Below, one piece after another: positions 7,753 through 17,104 of a stretch of 24,871 nucleotides of DNA. Origin of the DNA: Asaia bogorensis (GTDB lineage: Bacteria > Pseudomonadota > Alphaproteobacteria > Acetobacterales > Acetobacteraceae); contig CAMCEP010000007.1 of the NCBI GenBank assembly GCA_945873675.1, positions 1 through 24,871 of the forward strand, read 5' to 3'. Positions within the stretch are counted from its first letter, which is position 1. Each line of letters starts with the position of its first letter. The translations under genes and the position numbers were made by a program. The notes beneath the pieces were generated by a model. The model searched no databases. It was not told the DNA's origin and saw only the letters and a list, made by a program, of their open reading frames with translations.

Positions 7753-8520
7753 ATGTTGCGCAACTCCTTCAAGGCCGTCGCCCTGGCCATTGGCCTCTTT
7801 GCCGCCGCCCCCGCCTATGCGGCGGGCGGGGATATTGAGATCCCGGACCGGAAATTCTCCTTCGATGGGGTATTCGGCACCTATGATCGCGCCAGCGCGC
7901 AGCGTGGCTTCCAGGTTTACAAGGAAGTCTGCGCTGCCTGCCATTCACTTCGGCTGCTGTCCTATCGCAATTTGCGCGAATTGGGGCTGACCGAAGCGCA
8001 GGTCGCCGCGATTGCTGCCCAGGTTGAAATCAAGGACGGCCCAAATGATGAGGGCCAGATGTTCGAACGCCCTGGGCGTCCGGCGGATCGCTTCCGCAGC
8101 CCCTTCGCAAATGACGCAGCGGCGCGTTCGGCCAATAATGGTGCCCTGCCGCCCGATCTTTCGGTCATGGCCAAGGCGCGGGCTGGTGGTGCGGATTATC
8201 TATTTGCGCTGCTGACCGGCTATGTTGATCCGCCGGCTGGTGTCACCGTGATGGATGGGATGCATTTCAACCGTTACTACCCGGGCAACCAAATCGCCAT
8301 GGGCGCGCCGCTCAACCCCGATCAGGTTGACTATGCCGATGGTACCTCGGCCACTGTTGAACAGATGGCGCATGATGTCAGCACCTTCCTGCAATGGGCC
8401 GCCGAGCCGGAACTTGAACAGCGCCGCGCCCTTGGCGTGAAGATCATCATCTTCCTGACAATCCTTGCCGGGCTGACCTATGCGGTGAAGCGCAAGGTCT
8501 GGGCTGACGTCGAACACTGA
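7753..8520 (+). CDS. petC: Cytochrome c1 of the bc1 complex
   Basis: This subunit receives electrons from the Rieske protein and reduces soluble cytochrome c in the periplasm. The 255-residue product has a cleavable signal peptide (LAIGLFAAAPAYA), one haem c attachment site CAACH (60-64), and the probable axial Met183 in IAMGAPLNPDQVDYADG. A single C-terminal membrane anchor (IIIFLTILAGLTYAV) is followed by a basic tail. It starts 2 nt after the petB stop and ends just before a clear terminator, closing the petABC operon. Confidence 0.97.
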   Translation: MLRNSFKAVALAIGLFAAAPAYAAGGDIEIPDRKFSFDGVFGTYDRASAQRGFQVYKEVCAACHSLRLLSYRNLRELGLTEAQVAAIAAQVEIKDGPNDEGQMFERPGRPADRFRSPFANDAAARSANNGALPPDLSVMAKARAGGADYLFALLTGYVDPPAGVTVMDGMHFNRYYPGNQIAMGAPLNPDQVDYADGTSATVEQMAHDVSTFLQWAAEPELEQRRALGVKIIIFLTILAGLTYAVKRKVWADVEH

Positions 8521-8547
8521 TCTCGCGACAAGAATCGTCTTGCATGG

Positions 8548-8578
8548 CACGCGCCCCTTCCGGGGCGCGTGTTTTTTT
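8548..8578 (+). terminator. Rho-independent terminator of petABC
   Basis: Perfect 10-bp stem CACGCGCCCC (8548-8557) and GGGGCGCGTG (8562-8571), a TTCC loop, and a run of seven T at 8572-8578, 27 nt after the petC stop. Confidence 0.93.
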
Positions 8579-8631
8579 ATGTGCCGATGGCGGTTTCCAT
8601 CCCAGCGCTTTCTGCGCTAGTCACCCCTTCC

Positions 8632-9204
8632 ATGCAGCCAGTTGAACCCGTTGCGCGTTTGAAGGTGCAGGTGACTTTCCTGCGCATGGACGCGCCGCCC
8701 ACCAGCCCCGCCCCTGCCTTGCCGGCTGATGCGCGGGTGGAACAGGTGCGGCATTGCTCGGTGCCCTTCTATCGCTACCTGTATGATACGGTGGGGGCGC
8801 CCTGGCTTTGGTGGATGCGGCGCATCGCTTCCGATGCCGAATTGGCGGGCTTGCTCGGCCATCCCGCGGTCAGCGTGCATGTGCTGATGCGGGATGGCGA
8901 ACCGGCCGGGTTTTATGAACTGGACCATCGCAGCGGGCAGACCACGAATCTTTCCTATTTTGGGCTGATGCCCTGGGCGATTGGCACTGGGCTTGGTGCC
9001 GCCTTTCTGCGCCATGCGGTGGATGCCGCCTGGCATATCGGCCAGCCGGCGGTGACGGTGAATACCTGCAATGCGGATCACCCACGCGCGCTGCCGGGCT
9101 ATCTGGCGGCGGGCTTCAGAAAGCTGCGCGCGGTAGAGGAAATCTGGCCCGTGCCGCTTTCCCTTGGCATGGTGATCCCGCCGCATCTGCCGCGCCTGGG
9201 CTAG
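8632..9204 (+). CDS. GNAT-family N-acetyltransferase
   Basis: This is probably an acetyl-CoA-dependent N-acyltransferase; the substrate is unknown. The 190-residue product starts MQPVEPVARLKVQVTFLRMD. The GNAT fold is suggested by beta-strand 4 with GEPAGFYELD, followed by LSYFGLMPWAIGTGLGAAFL, a V-shaped strand leading into a Gly-rich acetyl-CoA pyrophosphate loop, and VNTCNADHPRALPGYLAAGFRK, the usual strand 6 and helix with an Asn and a late aromatic-Gly pair. Longer in-frame starts (from 8569) would begin inside the petABC terminator, so they are rejected. No strong ribosome-binding site is seen and the exact start is uncertain. Confidence 0.78.
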   Translation: MQPVEPVARLKVQVTFLRMDAPPTSPAPALPADARVEQVRHCSVPFYRYLYDTVGAPWLWWMRRIASDAELAGLLGHPAVSVHVLMRDGEPAGFYELDHRSGQTTNLSYFGLMPWAIGTGLGAAFLRHAVDAAWHIGQPAVTVNTCNADHPRALPGYLAAGFRKLRAVEEIWPVPLSLGMVIPPHLPRLG

Positions 9205-9264
9205 GCGCCACGTATTCCCAGGAAGGCGGTAACAGCCTTTAATGATGGCGGAGGAAGAACCGCC

Positions 9265-10236
9265 ATGAAGAATGCCTCGCGCCGGGTGCTGCTCGGTTCC
9301 GCGCTTGCCCTGCCTTTCATCGCCCACGCCACGGCGCAGCCCAGCTGGCCGGATCGGCCGGTGCGCATCATCATCCCCTTTGGCGCGGGTGGGCCGATTG
9401 ACCTGGTGGGGCGGCTTTTGGCGGAGCATTTGAAGGAAAAGCTCGGCCAGCCCTTCATCATCGAAAATCGCCCAGGGGCGGGCGGCAGCATCGGCATTCA
9501 TACCGTGGTGCAATCGCCGCCCGATGGCACCGCCTTTGTGCTGACGAGCGCATCACTTGCCAGCGTGCCGGCGCTTTACCCGAATCGCGGGCTTGATCCC
9601 CGCATAGCCTTGGCGCCGGTCAGCCTGGTTGCGGATATTCCAACCGCCATGGTGGTGCGCGCCGCATCCCCGTATCAAAGCGTGCAGGATGTGTTGCACG
9701 CGGCACGGGCGGAGCCGGGCCGGCTCACTTATGGCAGTGGCGGCGTTGGGTCTTCCAATCATTTATCCGGGGCGCTTTTCGCGCTCGCGGCCAATCTGGA
9801 TCTCACGCATGTGTCCTATCGCGGCGCGGCACCGGCCATGACTGCGCTTTACGCTGGCGAAATAGACATGGTTTTTGCGAGCACGGTGGAAACTCTGCCG
9901 CATGTTCAGGGAGGTCGTGCGCGGCTTTTGGGCGTGGCGGGGCCGAGGCGCCTGCCGGCCCTGCCCGATACGCCGGCCATCAATGAAATCGTGCCCGGCT
10001 ATATCGCGCTGAATTGGTATGCCATCGCCGCACCGCGCGCCACGCCGCCTGCCATCATCGCCCGCATGGCGGAAACCCTTGGCAGCATTCGTGATCTGCC
10101 CGAAGTGCGCGCGCGCTTCGCTGCCGCCGGTACCACGCCTTTGCTGACCGGCCCGGCTGAATTGGCCGCGCTGCTGGAGAGTGATGTGCCGCAATGGCAG
10201 CGCGTAGTGGCGGCAACGGGGATCAAGGTGGAATGA
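9265..10236 (+). CDS. Bug/TctC-family periplasmic solute-binding protein
   Basis: Bug proteins are extracytoplasmic binders of carboxylates and other small ligands, linked to the tripartite tricarboxylate transporter family and often orphaned from any permease. The 323-residue product has a signal peptide (RRVLLGSALALPFIAHATAQ), then the hallmark WPDRPVRIIIPFGAGGPIDL, then IIENRPGAGGSIG, LTYGSGGVGSSNHLSG and a late APRATPPAIIARMAE. A strong ribosome-binding site (ggaggaag) precedes the ATG. No TctA/TctB genes are present here. It is the last core-like gene before the accessory island. Confidence 0.93.
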   Translation: MKNASRRVLLGSALALPFIAHATAQPSWPDRPVRIIIPFGAGGPIDLVGRLLAEHLKEKLGQPFIIENRPGAGGSIGIHTVVQSPPDGTAFVLTSASLASVPALYPNRGLDPRIALAPVSLVADIPTAMVVRAASPYQSVQDVLHAARAEPGRLTYGSGGVGSSNHLSGALFALAANLDLTHVSYRGAAPAMTALYAGEIDMVFASTVETLPHVQGGRARLLGVAGPRRLPALPDTPAINEIVPGYIALNWYAIAAPRATPPAIIARMAETLGSIRDLPEVRARFAAAGTTPLLTGPAELAALLESDVPQWQRVVAATGIKVE

Positions 10237-10528
10237 AATGTTCCTTGCTGCCGCGTGATTTTGTTTCCCATTCACGTTCGTTCGGGGAACACACATTAAA
10301 GCTTTGGTTGGTCGATTTTTCAAAGCCGCCGAATGAAATTTTGCGGCTCACCGTAACTCCAAAAAGAATGAAGTTGAGCCAGAAATCCTCCGTTCCATTC
10401 GCGTGGGTGCCAGGTGAAAAATTGTCCTGCGATATTCGCCGCGCCACGTGTCTGCCCCATTATCGACGGAGATAAGATCCGCGGCGTTCTAAAAAGGGTT
10501 CACCGCGAGCAAAGCAGTTCACGTCACA
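10237..10528. other. Intergenic boundary between core genome and RiPP island
   Basis: No convincing gene is seen in these 292 bp. They contain a diverged copy of the intergenic repeat (10263-10320) and a weak stem AGCCGC/GCGGCT around 10323-10347. Composition becomes richer in A+T from here rightward. No tRNA gene or direct-repeat attachment site is visible. Confidence 0.5.
10263..10320. repeat. Intergenic repeat, copy 2
   Basis: This is related to 4734-4790 (about two-thirds identity, best at gtttcc, cacgttcgttc and ttggtcgattttt). Both copies follow a gene end within about 30 nt. Confidence 0.45.
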
Positions 10529-13513
10529 TCAAATGATCTGACGGCGTGCGAGTGCGGCAAAATGGCTGTCTGTAGAGAGTAGTTCTTTCGGGCGGCCAGC
10601 CTCAATCAGTCGTCCCGCGTCGAAAACGAAAACTTTATCGACATCGGAAATAGTACTTAGTCGATGCGCAACAACAATGCGGGTAACATTCAATCTATCA
10701 AGCGTTTCCTTCACCATCGCCTGAGTCCGATTGTCGAGCGCGCTAGTCGCCTCGTCGAACAATAATAGGCGTGGCCTACGCACTAAGGCGCGCGCAATGA
10801 GTAAGCGTTGACGTTGCCCCCCAGATAAGCCTTGAGAACCTTCCGATAATACTGTCTGCATGCCCATTGGCATCGCTTCGATATCGTCCCCAAGCCCCGA
10901 AAGGCGTGCAGCCTCCCACGCACGCTCCATGGATATCGGCGCTGCACCGACGATATTATCGTAAATGCTGCCCTGCTGTAATTTGCCACTCTGTAAAACA
11001 ACACCGATCTGTCGGCGCATATCGCGCAGATCAACAGTCGATATATCGCACCCATCAAGATATACGCCGCCAGACTCAGGCCGCTCAAACCCTAGTATGA
11101 GGCGTAAGATGGTCGATTTACCAGATCCCGATGCGCCGACAAAAGCCACATATTCGCCAGCCTCGATATTAAAAGAGATATTGTTGAGAGTAGGAGGGCC
11201 ATCGGATAGATATCGGAAAGTAACGTTGGAAAAATGTACCGCACCGCCGACTAACCCTGGTGATACCGAAACTCCCTCTCCCTCGGTCTTCGCTTCTAAA
11301 ATGGGCTTCAGGCGTTCCCAATAGGGCAGGATAAAAATGACAGTATTAATAGCACTAACCAAGCCGATTATCCCGGCAAGAAATTGGCCAAAAGCACCAT
11401 TGAACGCAATGAATTCGCCAATCGAAAGACCTGAAGTCGATTTTGATGCCTGCAGCCCCCAAGCAATAAAAGCGAACATAACCGTTGTCGTAATAACAGG
11501 ATAGACAGAAGTCAGTAGCTTCTGCGCGATACCAATGCGTTCGGCCGCATAAAATGCTGCACGCTCGCGCGCGTAAAGTTTGGACCAGCGCGCAAAGGCC
11601 CGACTTTCAGTCGCACTTACCCGCAGTTTGGTGATACCCGTGAGTAACTGAAAGACCAGCCCTTGTATCTTTCCATTCATCAGTTGTGCTGCGCGAATAT
11701 GCGGCACTGAAAGGTAGAAAATGAGGAGGGACGCGCCCGCTAAAATAGCCACCAACCCAAACCCAACAATCGCCAAACTAAAACTATGCCAAAACATCAA
11801 TAAAAGACCAAGAACCGAAAAGGCTCCGCCGAGAATGGATTGCGTGATGGCGCCCGATATCGCCTTTCGAATATGATTGATACCATTGGCGCGATCCGCC
11901 AGATCGCCGGAGGTGTACCCTCGAAAGAAAGGCGCCTGCAGCGATAATAACCGCGCCCAGATGCCGGCCTGAATTGCACTATCCATCCGGCCTTGCACCC
12001 GAACCGTTGCAATCGCCTTGGTTACATCAAAGGCCGCTCCAGCAAATGCGGCTGCCATGAGGCTGCCAATAAAAGCAAGATGCATCGCATAATCTGAGCG
12101 AGGCAGCACATCTTCCATCAATTTTCCGCTCACTATCGGTAGCAGAAGCCCTAAGAGTCCGGAAAAAACCCCCATGGTAATAATCGTTAAAATGTCTCTT
12201 TTAAGACCATGCACTCCAAAGTGTAGCAGGGACCAAGCGCTACGGGCATTGTCAGCTAACGGCCGATAGAGCATGTAGCCTTTAGGAAAAAGACGCTTGG
12301 CTACAGCATCGGTAACTTTCTCCTCGGCGCCATTCGATTTGACCAAGCGGTAGTGTCCCGGTCGGTCTAATAATAATGCTACCGGTTCTAAGTCTGGCGT
12401 ATTCAGAAAACCCAACAAAGCTCCATTGTCATTCCGCCACCACTGATCACGCAGCTCTACCTGGCGAAGCCCGAAACCTGAAGCCCGCGCAATCTCATCA
12501 AGGGGTGAATGAGCGCCACTTACCGTGACTTCTGGCCTGCGAACTTCAAGGCCATATTCTTTCGCTACAAGTCGCATGGCGGCGAGTTGGCGGTCTTCAT
12601 GGGTAGTCTCTATTGGACGAGAAAACTGAAGCCGTGGATTAAGCAAGCTGCCAATGGCAGTAACGCCTTCATGGAAGGCCGCGTCGCGCTCTTGTATCCG
12701 CCGCTCCCAGGACTGTGCCCGGTGCTGCTCTTCCTGCAACAAACGGCGCACTAGGATGGCCATGCACCGTGCATGAAAAGAGGGTAACGCTTCCCATAAT
12801 TTCCCTTGCACCAAAAGCGTCGGTGAAAATACTGCGTCAAGGCTTGTCTTTTCAGGCAAGCTTAACCATACCCGACTAGCAATTGGCACGGCGATCTCTG
12901 CTGGCAAGACAGCATTATCGGCATTGCCCAGAAACAGCGCCTTGCCAGATTTGATGGTTACCCAAACAATATCGCCATGATAGGCGAAAAGAACTGAATC
13001 TTTCGGATATTCCTGATTGGGATCAGCCTCGATGGCAGCGGTGGCCGTAGGGTGCGGCCCGACTTCAAGCATTTCACTAAGAGAAGTAACCCACCGATCC
13101 ACCCAATCCACGGTTACGATATCAAAATTCTCATCCGAAATACGCGACAACTCCCCACGATAGACCATAGAGCCCATTGTAGCGACAGCGCGTAGAGTAA
13201 AACGTGTACCCTCAACTAGCCAGCTTGGCTTATAGGTCAGATCGATAGGCAGATGGCCATCTAACGCGCCAAAGATGAGGTCTCCGGGGTTGAAAGAGCC
13301 GATATGCATCCCCGGCCCACTGACATTTCCATCGAGCAATGGGGTAAGGTAGAGTTCAACGCGGCCGTGAAGCACCAAGTAGACAAAATTCGGATCATTC
13401 ACCAGAAACGGGTTATGATACCCTACTGAAAGGCGCTCGCCACCGATACGATCCAGTAACTCATAATCAAAGGTCTCTGCATTTACTCCCGTCGTAAAAT
13501 CATTGTCATTCAT
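10529..13513 (-). CDS. NHLM-type bacteriocin export ABC transporter (permease/ATPase, no peptidase)
   Basis: This is the second ABC half-transporter of NHLM-type peptide export systems. The 994-residue protein has an N-terminal soluble region of about 430 residues with no C39 peptidase motif; its first 150 residues resemble a beta-barrel/cyclic-nucleotide-like sensor in layout. Six membrane segments begin near LTIITMGVFSGLLGLLLPIV. The nucleotide-binding domain has Walker A GASGSGKST (793-801), signature LSGGQRQR (from 896), Walker B LLLFDEAT (916-923) and switch His950. Its ATG overlaps the stop of the C39 transporter by 4 nt, so the pair is translationally coupled and probably forms a heterodimer or works in tandem. 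The gene is AT-richer than the core genes to its left, consistent with transfer. Confidence 0.9.
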   Translation of the reverse strand: MNDNDFTTGVNAETFDYELLDRIGGERLSVGYHNPFLVNDPNFVYLVLHGRVELYLTPLLDGNVSGPGMHIGSFNPGDLIFGALDGHLPIDLTYKPSWLVEGTRFTLRAVATMGSMVYRGELSRISDENFDIVTVDWVDRWVTSLSEMLEVGPHPTATAAIEADPNQEYPKDSVLFAYHGDIVWVTIKSGKALFLGNADNAVLPAEIAVPIASRVWLSLPEKTSLDAVFSPTLLVQGKLWEALPSFHARCMAILVRRLLQEEQHRAQSWERRIQERDAAFHEGVTAIGSLLNPRLQFSRPIETTHEDRQLAAMRLVAKEYGLEVRRPEVTVSGAHSPLDEIARASGFGLRQVELRDQWWRNDNGALLGFLNTPDLEPVALLLDRPGHYRLVKSNGAEEKVTDAVAKRLFPKGYMLYRPLADNARSAWSLLHFGVHGLKRDILTIITMGVFSGLLGLLLPIVSGKLMEDVLPRSDYAMHLAFIGSLMAAAFAGAAFDVTKAIATVRVQGRMDSAIQAGIWARLLSLQAPFFRGYTSGDLADRANGINHIRKAISGAITQSILGGAFSVLGLLLMFWHSFSLAIVGFGLVAILAGASLLIFYLSVPHIRAAQLMNGKIQGLVFQLLTGITKLRVSATESRAFARWSKLYARERAAFYAAERIGIAQKLLTSVYPVITTTVMFAFIAWGLQASKSTSGLSIGEFIAFNGAFGQFLAGIIGLVSAINTVIFILPYWERLKPILEAKTEGEGVSVSPGLVGGAVHFSNVTFRYLSDGPPTLNNISFNIEAGEYVAFVGASGSGKSTILRLILGFERPESGGVYLDGCDISTVDLRDMRRQIGVVLQSGKLQQGSIYDNIVGAAPISMERAWEAARLSGLGDDIEAMPMGMQTVLSEGSQGLSGGQRQRLLIARALVRRPRLLLFDEATSALDNRTQAMVKETLDRLNVTRIVVAHRLSTISDVDKVFVFDAGRLIEAGRPKELLSTDSHFAALARRQII

Positions 13514-15756
13514 GCGTCTACCCTCCGGCCTTCAGCTTCGAGGAGACGCCGATATGTACCCGCTTCAGCCATCAGTGTTTCATGGGTGCCGCGCTGAACG
13601 ATTTGACCCCTTTCAAGCACAACAATTTCATCCGCATCCCGTATTGTGCTCAGGCGATGCGCGATGATAATGCAAGTACATCCGCGGCGTCGCAAATTTT
13701 CGTCGATGCGTTTTTCCACCAAAGGGTCGAGGGCGCTTGTGGCCTCATCTAGGACAAGAATGGTTGGATTGCTTACAAGGGCTCGCGCGATCTCAAGCCG
13801 CTGTCGTTGTCCTCCACTAAAATTGGCGCCCCCCTCGGACACAATGGCGTCATAATGTTGTGGCCGCTGTTCAATAATCTGTAGCATTTCGGCATCTGCA
13901 AGCGCGCGCGTGATCGCGATATCAGGCACGCGGGCGTCCCACATCGTCAGATTTTCCCGAACCGTACCTTCAAAAAGGAAGATGTCCTGATCAACGCACG
14001 CCACTGAGCTTGCAAATTCCTGATGTGGAATTTGGTCTACAATACGGCCATCAAAATCGATGGAACCAGACCATGGGCGATAAAGGCCAGTAATAAGCTT
14101 TGCCAGGGTTGATTTTCCACTACCCGATCCACCAACGAAAGCGACCCTCTGCCCTGGTGCTATGCTAAGCGTTATGCCCTGCAAAAGCGGTGCCTCACGC
14201 ACGCTATATCCGAACACAACATCACGCATTTCGATCCGACCACTCAAGCGGCTAAATGGCGCTTCGCCAGCCTCTCCAGCATGCGTTGCATCAACATTTT
14301 TTGTTTGTAGGCGCGTTTCCATAGAATATCGCCGTACGTCGTCCAAGCGATCCATATCGCCTTTAACCGTATTAAGCTCACCGCCCAAACCCATAACTAT
14401 CTTAATCGGGTCACAGAAACTGGAGACAAGGCTCTGAAAGGCCACCAGTGCGCCTACGCTCATCGTCCCCTCCATCACACGATATCCCCCAAGCCAGAGA
14501 ATAAAGGCGCTGGTCAGTGCCGTAAGGATACCAGGCGTCACATTGAGAAGCGCGGTGTAAAAAGCTATCTGCTGTTGCGCATTAAGATAATTTGCCTGCG
14601 TACCGCTCCATTTTGCAAAAAAATCTGGCTCACTGCCTTGCGCCTTTATTTGCTCGATTGAGGAAATCCCGGATACTGAGACCGATGCGAGTTTGGATGC
14701 TTCACGCACCATGCGGCGACTGATATCCTCTTGGATACGCCATGCAAAACGCAAGGCTACGAAATTCAAGAGCGACAGCAGGATAGCCATAGTCCCGAGT
14801 AGAGGATCATAGAGTATCATGATGGTGCCGAAAAACACTAGGCTAAACATGCCAACCAAAGCATCGGTAAATGTGCCGGCAAGCAGTTTGGCTACATGAT
14901 CATTTGCCTCTACACGGCTTGCGATATCACCAGAAAACCTTTGGGCGAAGAAGCCCACAGGCAGTCGTAAGACATGCCAAAACATTGCTGCGCTATAAGC
15001 AACCGCCAGCTTGACCTCTAAGCGGGCAAGATAAGAGGCATGCAGCCAAGTCAAGACGCCGCGTATAAGCGCGGTCAACACCAAGCCAAGAACCAGCGCC
15101 GGCATCCATTGATCGCGTCCCTCAATCAAGACAGCGTCCACGAAAACCTGACTAAGCACTGGCAGGGCTATCCCTGGCAGCACGAGCCCAAGTCCGACCA
15201 GAATTAGGAAAATAAAAGCGGCTTCTGACCCCCGCAGGCGTTCGCGGAAACCACGAAATAGGCTTGGTTTTGAGCCAGTTCTTTGGAAGCCCGATGTCTT
15301 TTCAAAAACAAGACAAACGTTGCAAAAGCTCTCTTTGAATTCGTCTGAGCTAATACGGCAAGGGCCCACCGCCGGATCATTGATCCAGGCAGTCCCCGTG
15401 CGGAAATCCATTCCTTCAAGGACAACAAAGTGATTATAATTCCAGAAAATAATCATAGGAAACGGAAGAGAAGCGAGATCCCCTATGTCCTTCCGATACC
15501 CCTTCGCTTCCAATCCGTGTAGACGTGCTGCGCTTAGAATATTGCTCGCTTTTGAGCCATCCCTTGATACACCACACGCAACCCGCATTTCCTCCAACGG
15601 TATCCAACGCTCCTCCCTAGCCAGAATCATTGCAAGACATGCTGCGCCGCACTCCGTGGCCTCCATCTGAAGGATAGTTGGCGTACGGTAACGACCTTTT
15701 CCATTGGGGGAGATATTGGATTTAAAAGTCTTTTTTTGCACTGCAGCATTATTCAT
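13510..15756 (-). CDS. C39 peptidase-containing bacteriocin export ABC transporter (NHLM type)
   Basis: This protein cuts the leader after Gly-Gly and exports the core peptide across the inner membrane. The 748-residue protein starts with a C39 papain-like peptidase: catalytic Cys36 in MEATECGAACLAMIL with Gln30 as oxyanion residue, His109 in NYNHFVVLEG and Asp127 in WINDPAVG. All catalytic residues are present. Six membrane helices follow (about 178-450), then the ATPase with Walker A GGSGSGKST (542-550), signature FSGGQRQR (from 646), Walker B ILVLDEAT (666-673) and His700. The double-glycine sites in the precursors at 21517-22251 are suitable substrates. It is preceded by HlyD (42-nt gap) and overlaps the next ABC gene by 4 nt. 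Confidence 0.95.
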   Translation of the reverse strand: MNNAAVQKKTFKSNISPNGKGRYRTPTILQMEATECGAACLAMILAREERWIPLEEMRVACGVSRDGSKASNILSAARLHGLEAKGYRKDIGDLASLPFPMIIFWNYNHFVVLEGMDFRTGTAWINDPAVGPCRISSDEFKESFCNVCLVFEKTSGFQRTGSKPSLFRGFRERLRGSEAAFIFLILVGLGLVLPGIALPVLSQVFVDAVLIEGRDQWMPALVLGLVLTALIRGVLTWLHASYLARLEVKLAVAYSAAMFWHVLRLPVGFFAQRFSGDIASRVEANDHVAKLLAGTFTDALVGMFSLVFFGTIMILYDPLLGTMAILLSLLNFVALRFAWRIQEDISRRMVREASKLASVSVSGISSIEQIKAQGSEPDFFAKWSGTQANYLNAQQQIAFYTALLNVTPGILTALTSAFILWLGGYRVMEGTMSVGALVAFQSLVSSFCDPIKIVMGLGGELNTVKGDMDRLDDVRRYSMETRLQTKNVDATHAGEAGEAPFSRLSGRIEMRDVVFGYSVREAPLLQGITLSIAPGQRVAFVGGSGSGKSTLAKLITGLYRPWSGSIDFDGRIVDQIPHQEFASSVACVDQDIFLFEGTVRENLTMWDARVPDIAITRALADAEMLQIIEQRPQHYDAIVSEGGANFSGGQRQRLEIARALVSNPTILVLDEATSALDPLVEKRIDENLRRRGCTCIIIAHRLSTIRDADEIVVLERGQIVQRGTHETLMAEAGTYRRLLEAEGRRVDA

Positions 15757-15798
15757 GAGTGTTTACCTCAAACGTCATGCTGTATGTTTGAAATCGGC

Positions 15799-17088
15799 TC
15801 ATAATTTTAACAAGTCCCGTAGGGCCGGGATTACTATTTCGATAGGACGACGAAATTCAATGGTGACATCGGCTGTCAAGGTTGTACCGCTGGCCAAGAC
15901 GACTGATACACCTTTGCCTGACGTCCACCTATACCCGCTTGCTGTTGCGGCATCTCGTTCTAGACGAACGATAGCCTCATAAGGAGGGCCGCGTTCCATG
16001 AAACTGCGCGCCAATCCTTCATTACGAACAGATGCTTGAATTGCTTCAAATGATAGTGGGAAATTACTTATAGATACGACATGTCCGGTGACGGTGCCAT
16101 ATTCTTCTCGGGGCGCATTTGATGGCGCTATCCGGACCGGCATTCCGACTTTTACACGGCTTCCGTTTGATGGTGACAGAAAAATAACGGCTTCAATACC
16201 GACGCCACGGCTTTCGAGGGTCAGGACAGTTTGGCCTGACCGCATTCGGGCGCCCTGAAGCGCCCTCATCTCCTTCACTTCTCCGGCTACTGGCGCGAGA
16301 ATGCGACTACTATATTCCAGCGCTTCTTCAAGCGTATTGACGCGCCGGCCAGCTTCATCGAATGCAGCTTCAGCTTCACGAATTCGGCGTGCTGCGGTAT
16401 TGTTTATTTGTAGTTCCTCGGCCTCTAAACGAGCGTATTCACTGTTGGCATTTGATGCATCTTGAAGAACCACCGCCAGTTCTTGCTGTAAAGTCAGAAC
16501 TTCAGATTGAGTGACAATGCGATCACGGAAAAGAGTCTCTGTGGTCTGAATTCTTTGTCGTAATGTTTCCTCGCGTTGGCGTCCAAGCCTAACACGCAGA
16601 TCCAACGCTTGTTGCTGACGGGTAATGCTCTCGCCGCGCAACTTAGCTTCTTCGTCCCTATAGGAAATAGCACGAGCAAGATCTGCGATCCGATCCGCCA
16701 ATTGTGCGCGGGCACCACGTATTTCGCGCTCTGCGTCGGCCTGGGTGATCTCTGCCAATAATTGATCTGGCTCAACTCGATCACCGACACGAACCGCCAT
16801 ATTGCTCAATGCACCGTCGGAGATGGCCGTAACCTCATAGATGCGCCCCCCCTCGGAGAGGAGAATGCCGGGTCCGGCCACATTAGTGGGCAGGCGCCCC
16901 AATACGCTCCAAATCACACAACCAGAAAGAAGCAGGACCACGATACACAAAGCTACCCAACCGGTTGGTTTCGATACCGTAATCAATTCATTCAATCGTT
17001 CGGGAGATTGATGAAGTTCCAATACAGCTTTACGATAATACTCTGACTGCGTCTGTTCTTCCGCGCGGTTTTTATCGATCTCAGCCAT
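15799..17088 (-). CDS. HlyD-family periplasmic adaptor of NHLM bacteriocin export system
   Basis: This membrane-fusion protein bridges the inner-membrane ABC transporter and the outer-membrane channel. The 429-residue product has a short cytoplasmic N-terminus, one membrane anchor (about 43-63, GWVALCIVVLLLSGCVIWSV), a biotinyl-lipoyl-like start (VGDRVEPDQLLAEI), a long helical hairpin (about 110-250, rich in Gln, Arg, Glu), the returning half (ILAPVAGEVKEM) and a beta-barrel domain. I chose ATG 17088 because AAGGA lies 8-12 nt upstream; the in-frame ATG 17124 would overlap the TolC gene and has no better signal. It is downstream of the TolC-like gene by 16 nt and upstream of the C39 transporter. 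Confidence 0.92.
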   Translation of the reverse strand: MAEIDKNRAEEQTQSEYYRKAVLELHQSPERLNELITVSKPTGWVALCIVVLLLSGCVIWSVLGRLPTNVAGPGILLSEGGRIYEVTAISDGALSNMAVRVGDRVEPDQLLAEITQADAEREIRGARAQLADRIADLARAISYRDEEAKLRGESITRQQQALDLRVRLGRQREETLRQRIQTTETLFRDRIVTQSEVLTLQQELAVVLQDASNANSEYARLEAEELQINNTAARRIREAEAAFDEAGRRVNTLEEALEYSSRILAPVAGEVKEMRALQGARMRSGQTVLTLESRGVGIEAVIFLSPSNGSRVKVGMPVRIAPSNAPREEYGTVTGHVVSISNFPLSFEAIQASVRNEGLARSFMERGPPYEAIVRLERDAATASGYRWTSGKGVSVVLASGTTLTADVTIEFRRPIEIVIPALRDLLKL

Positions 17089-17104
17089 TACGAATTCCTT
17101 GAGT

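Noticed and set aside
8569..8631. Upstream extension of the GNAT gene to GTG 8569
   Set aside because: The start codon would lie within the stem of the petABC terminator.
8617..9513. 298-codon - strand frame opposite the GNAT gene
   Set aside because: It spans two clear + strand genes and lacks any motif or start signal.
10194..10475. 93-codon frame across the end of the Bug gene and the intergenic boundary
   Set aside because: It overlaps the Bug 3' end in another frame, contains the intergenic repeat, and has no ribosome-binding site.
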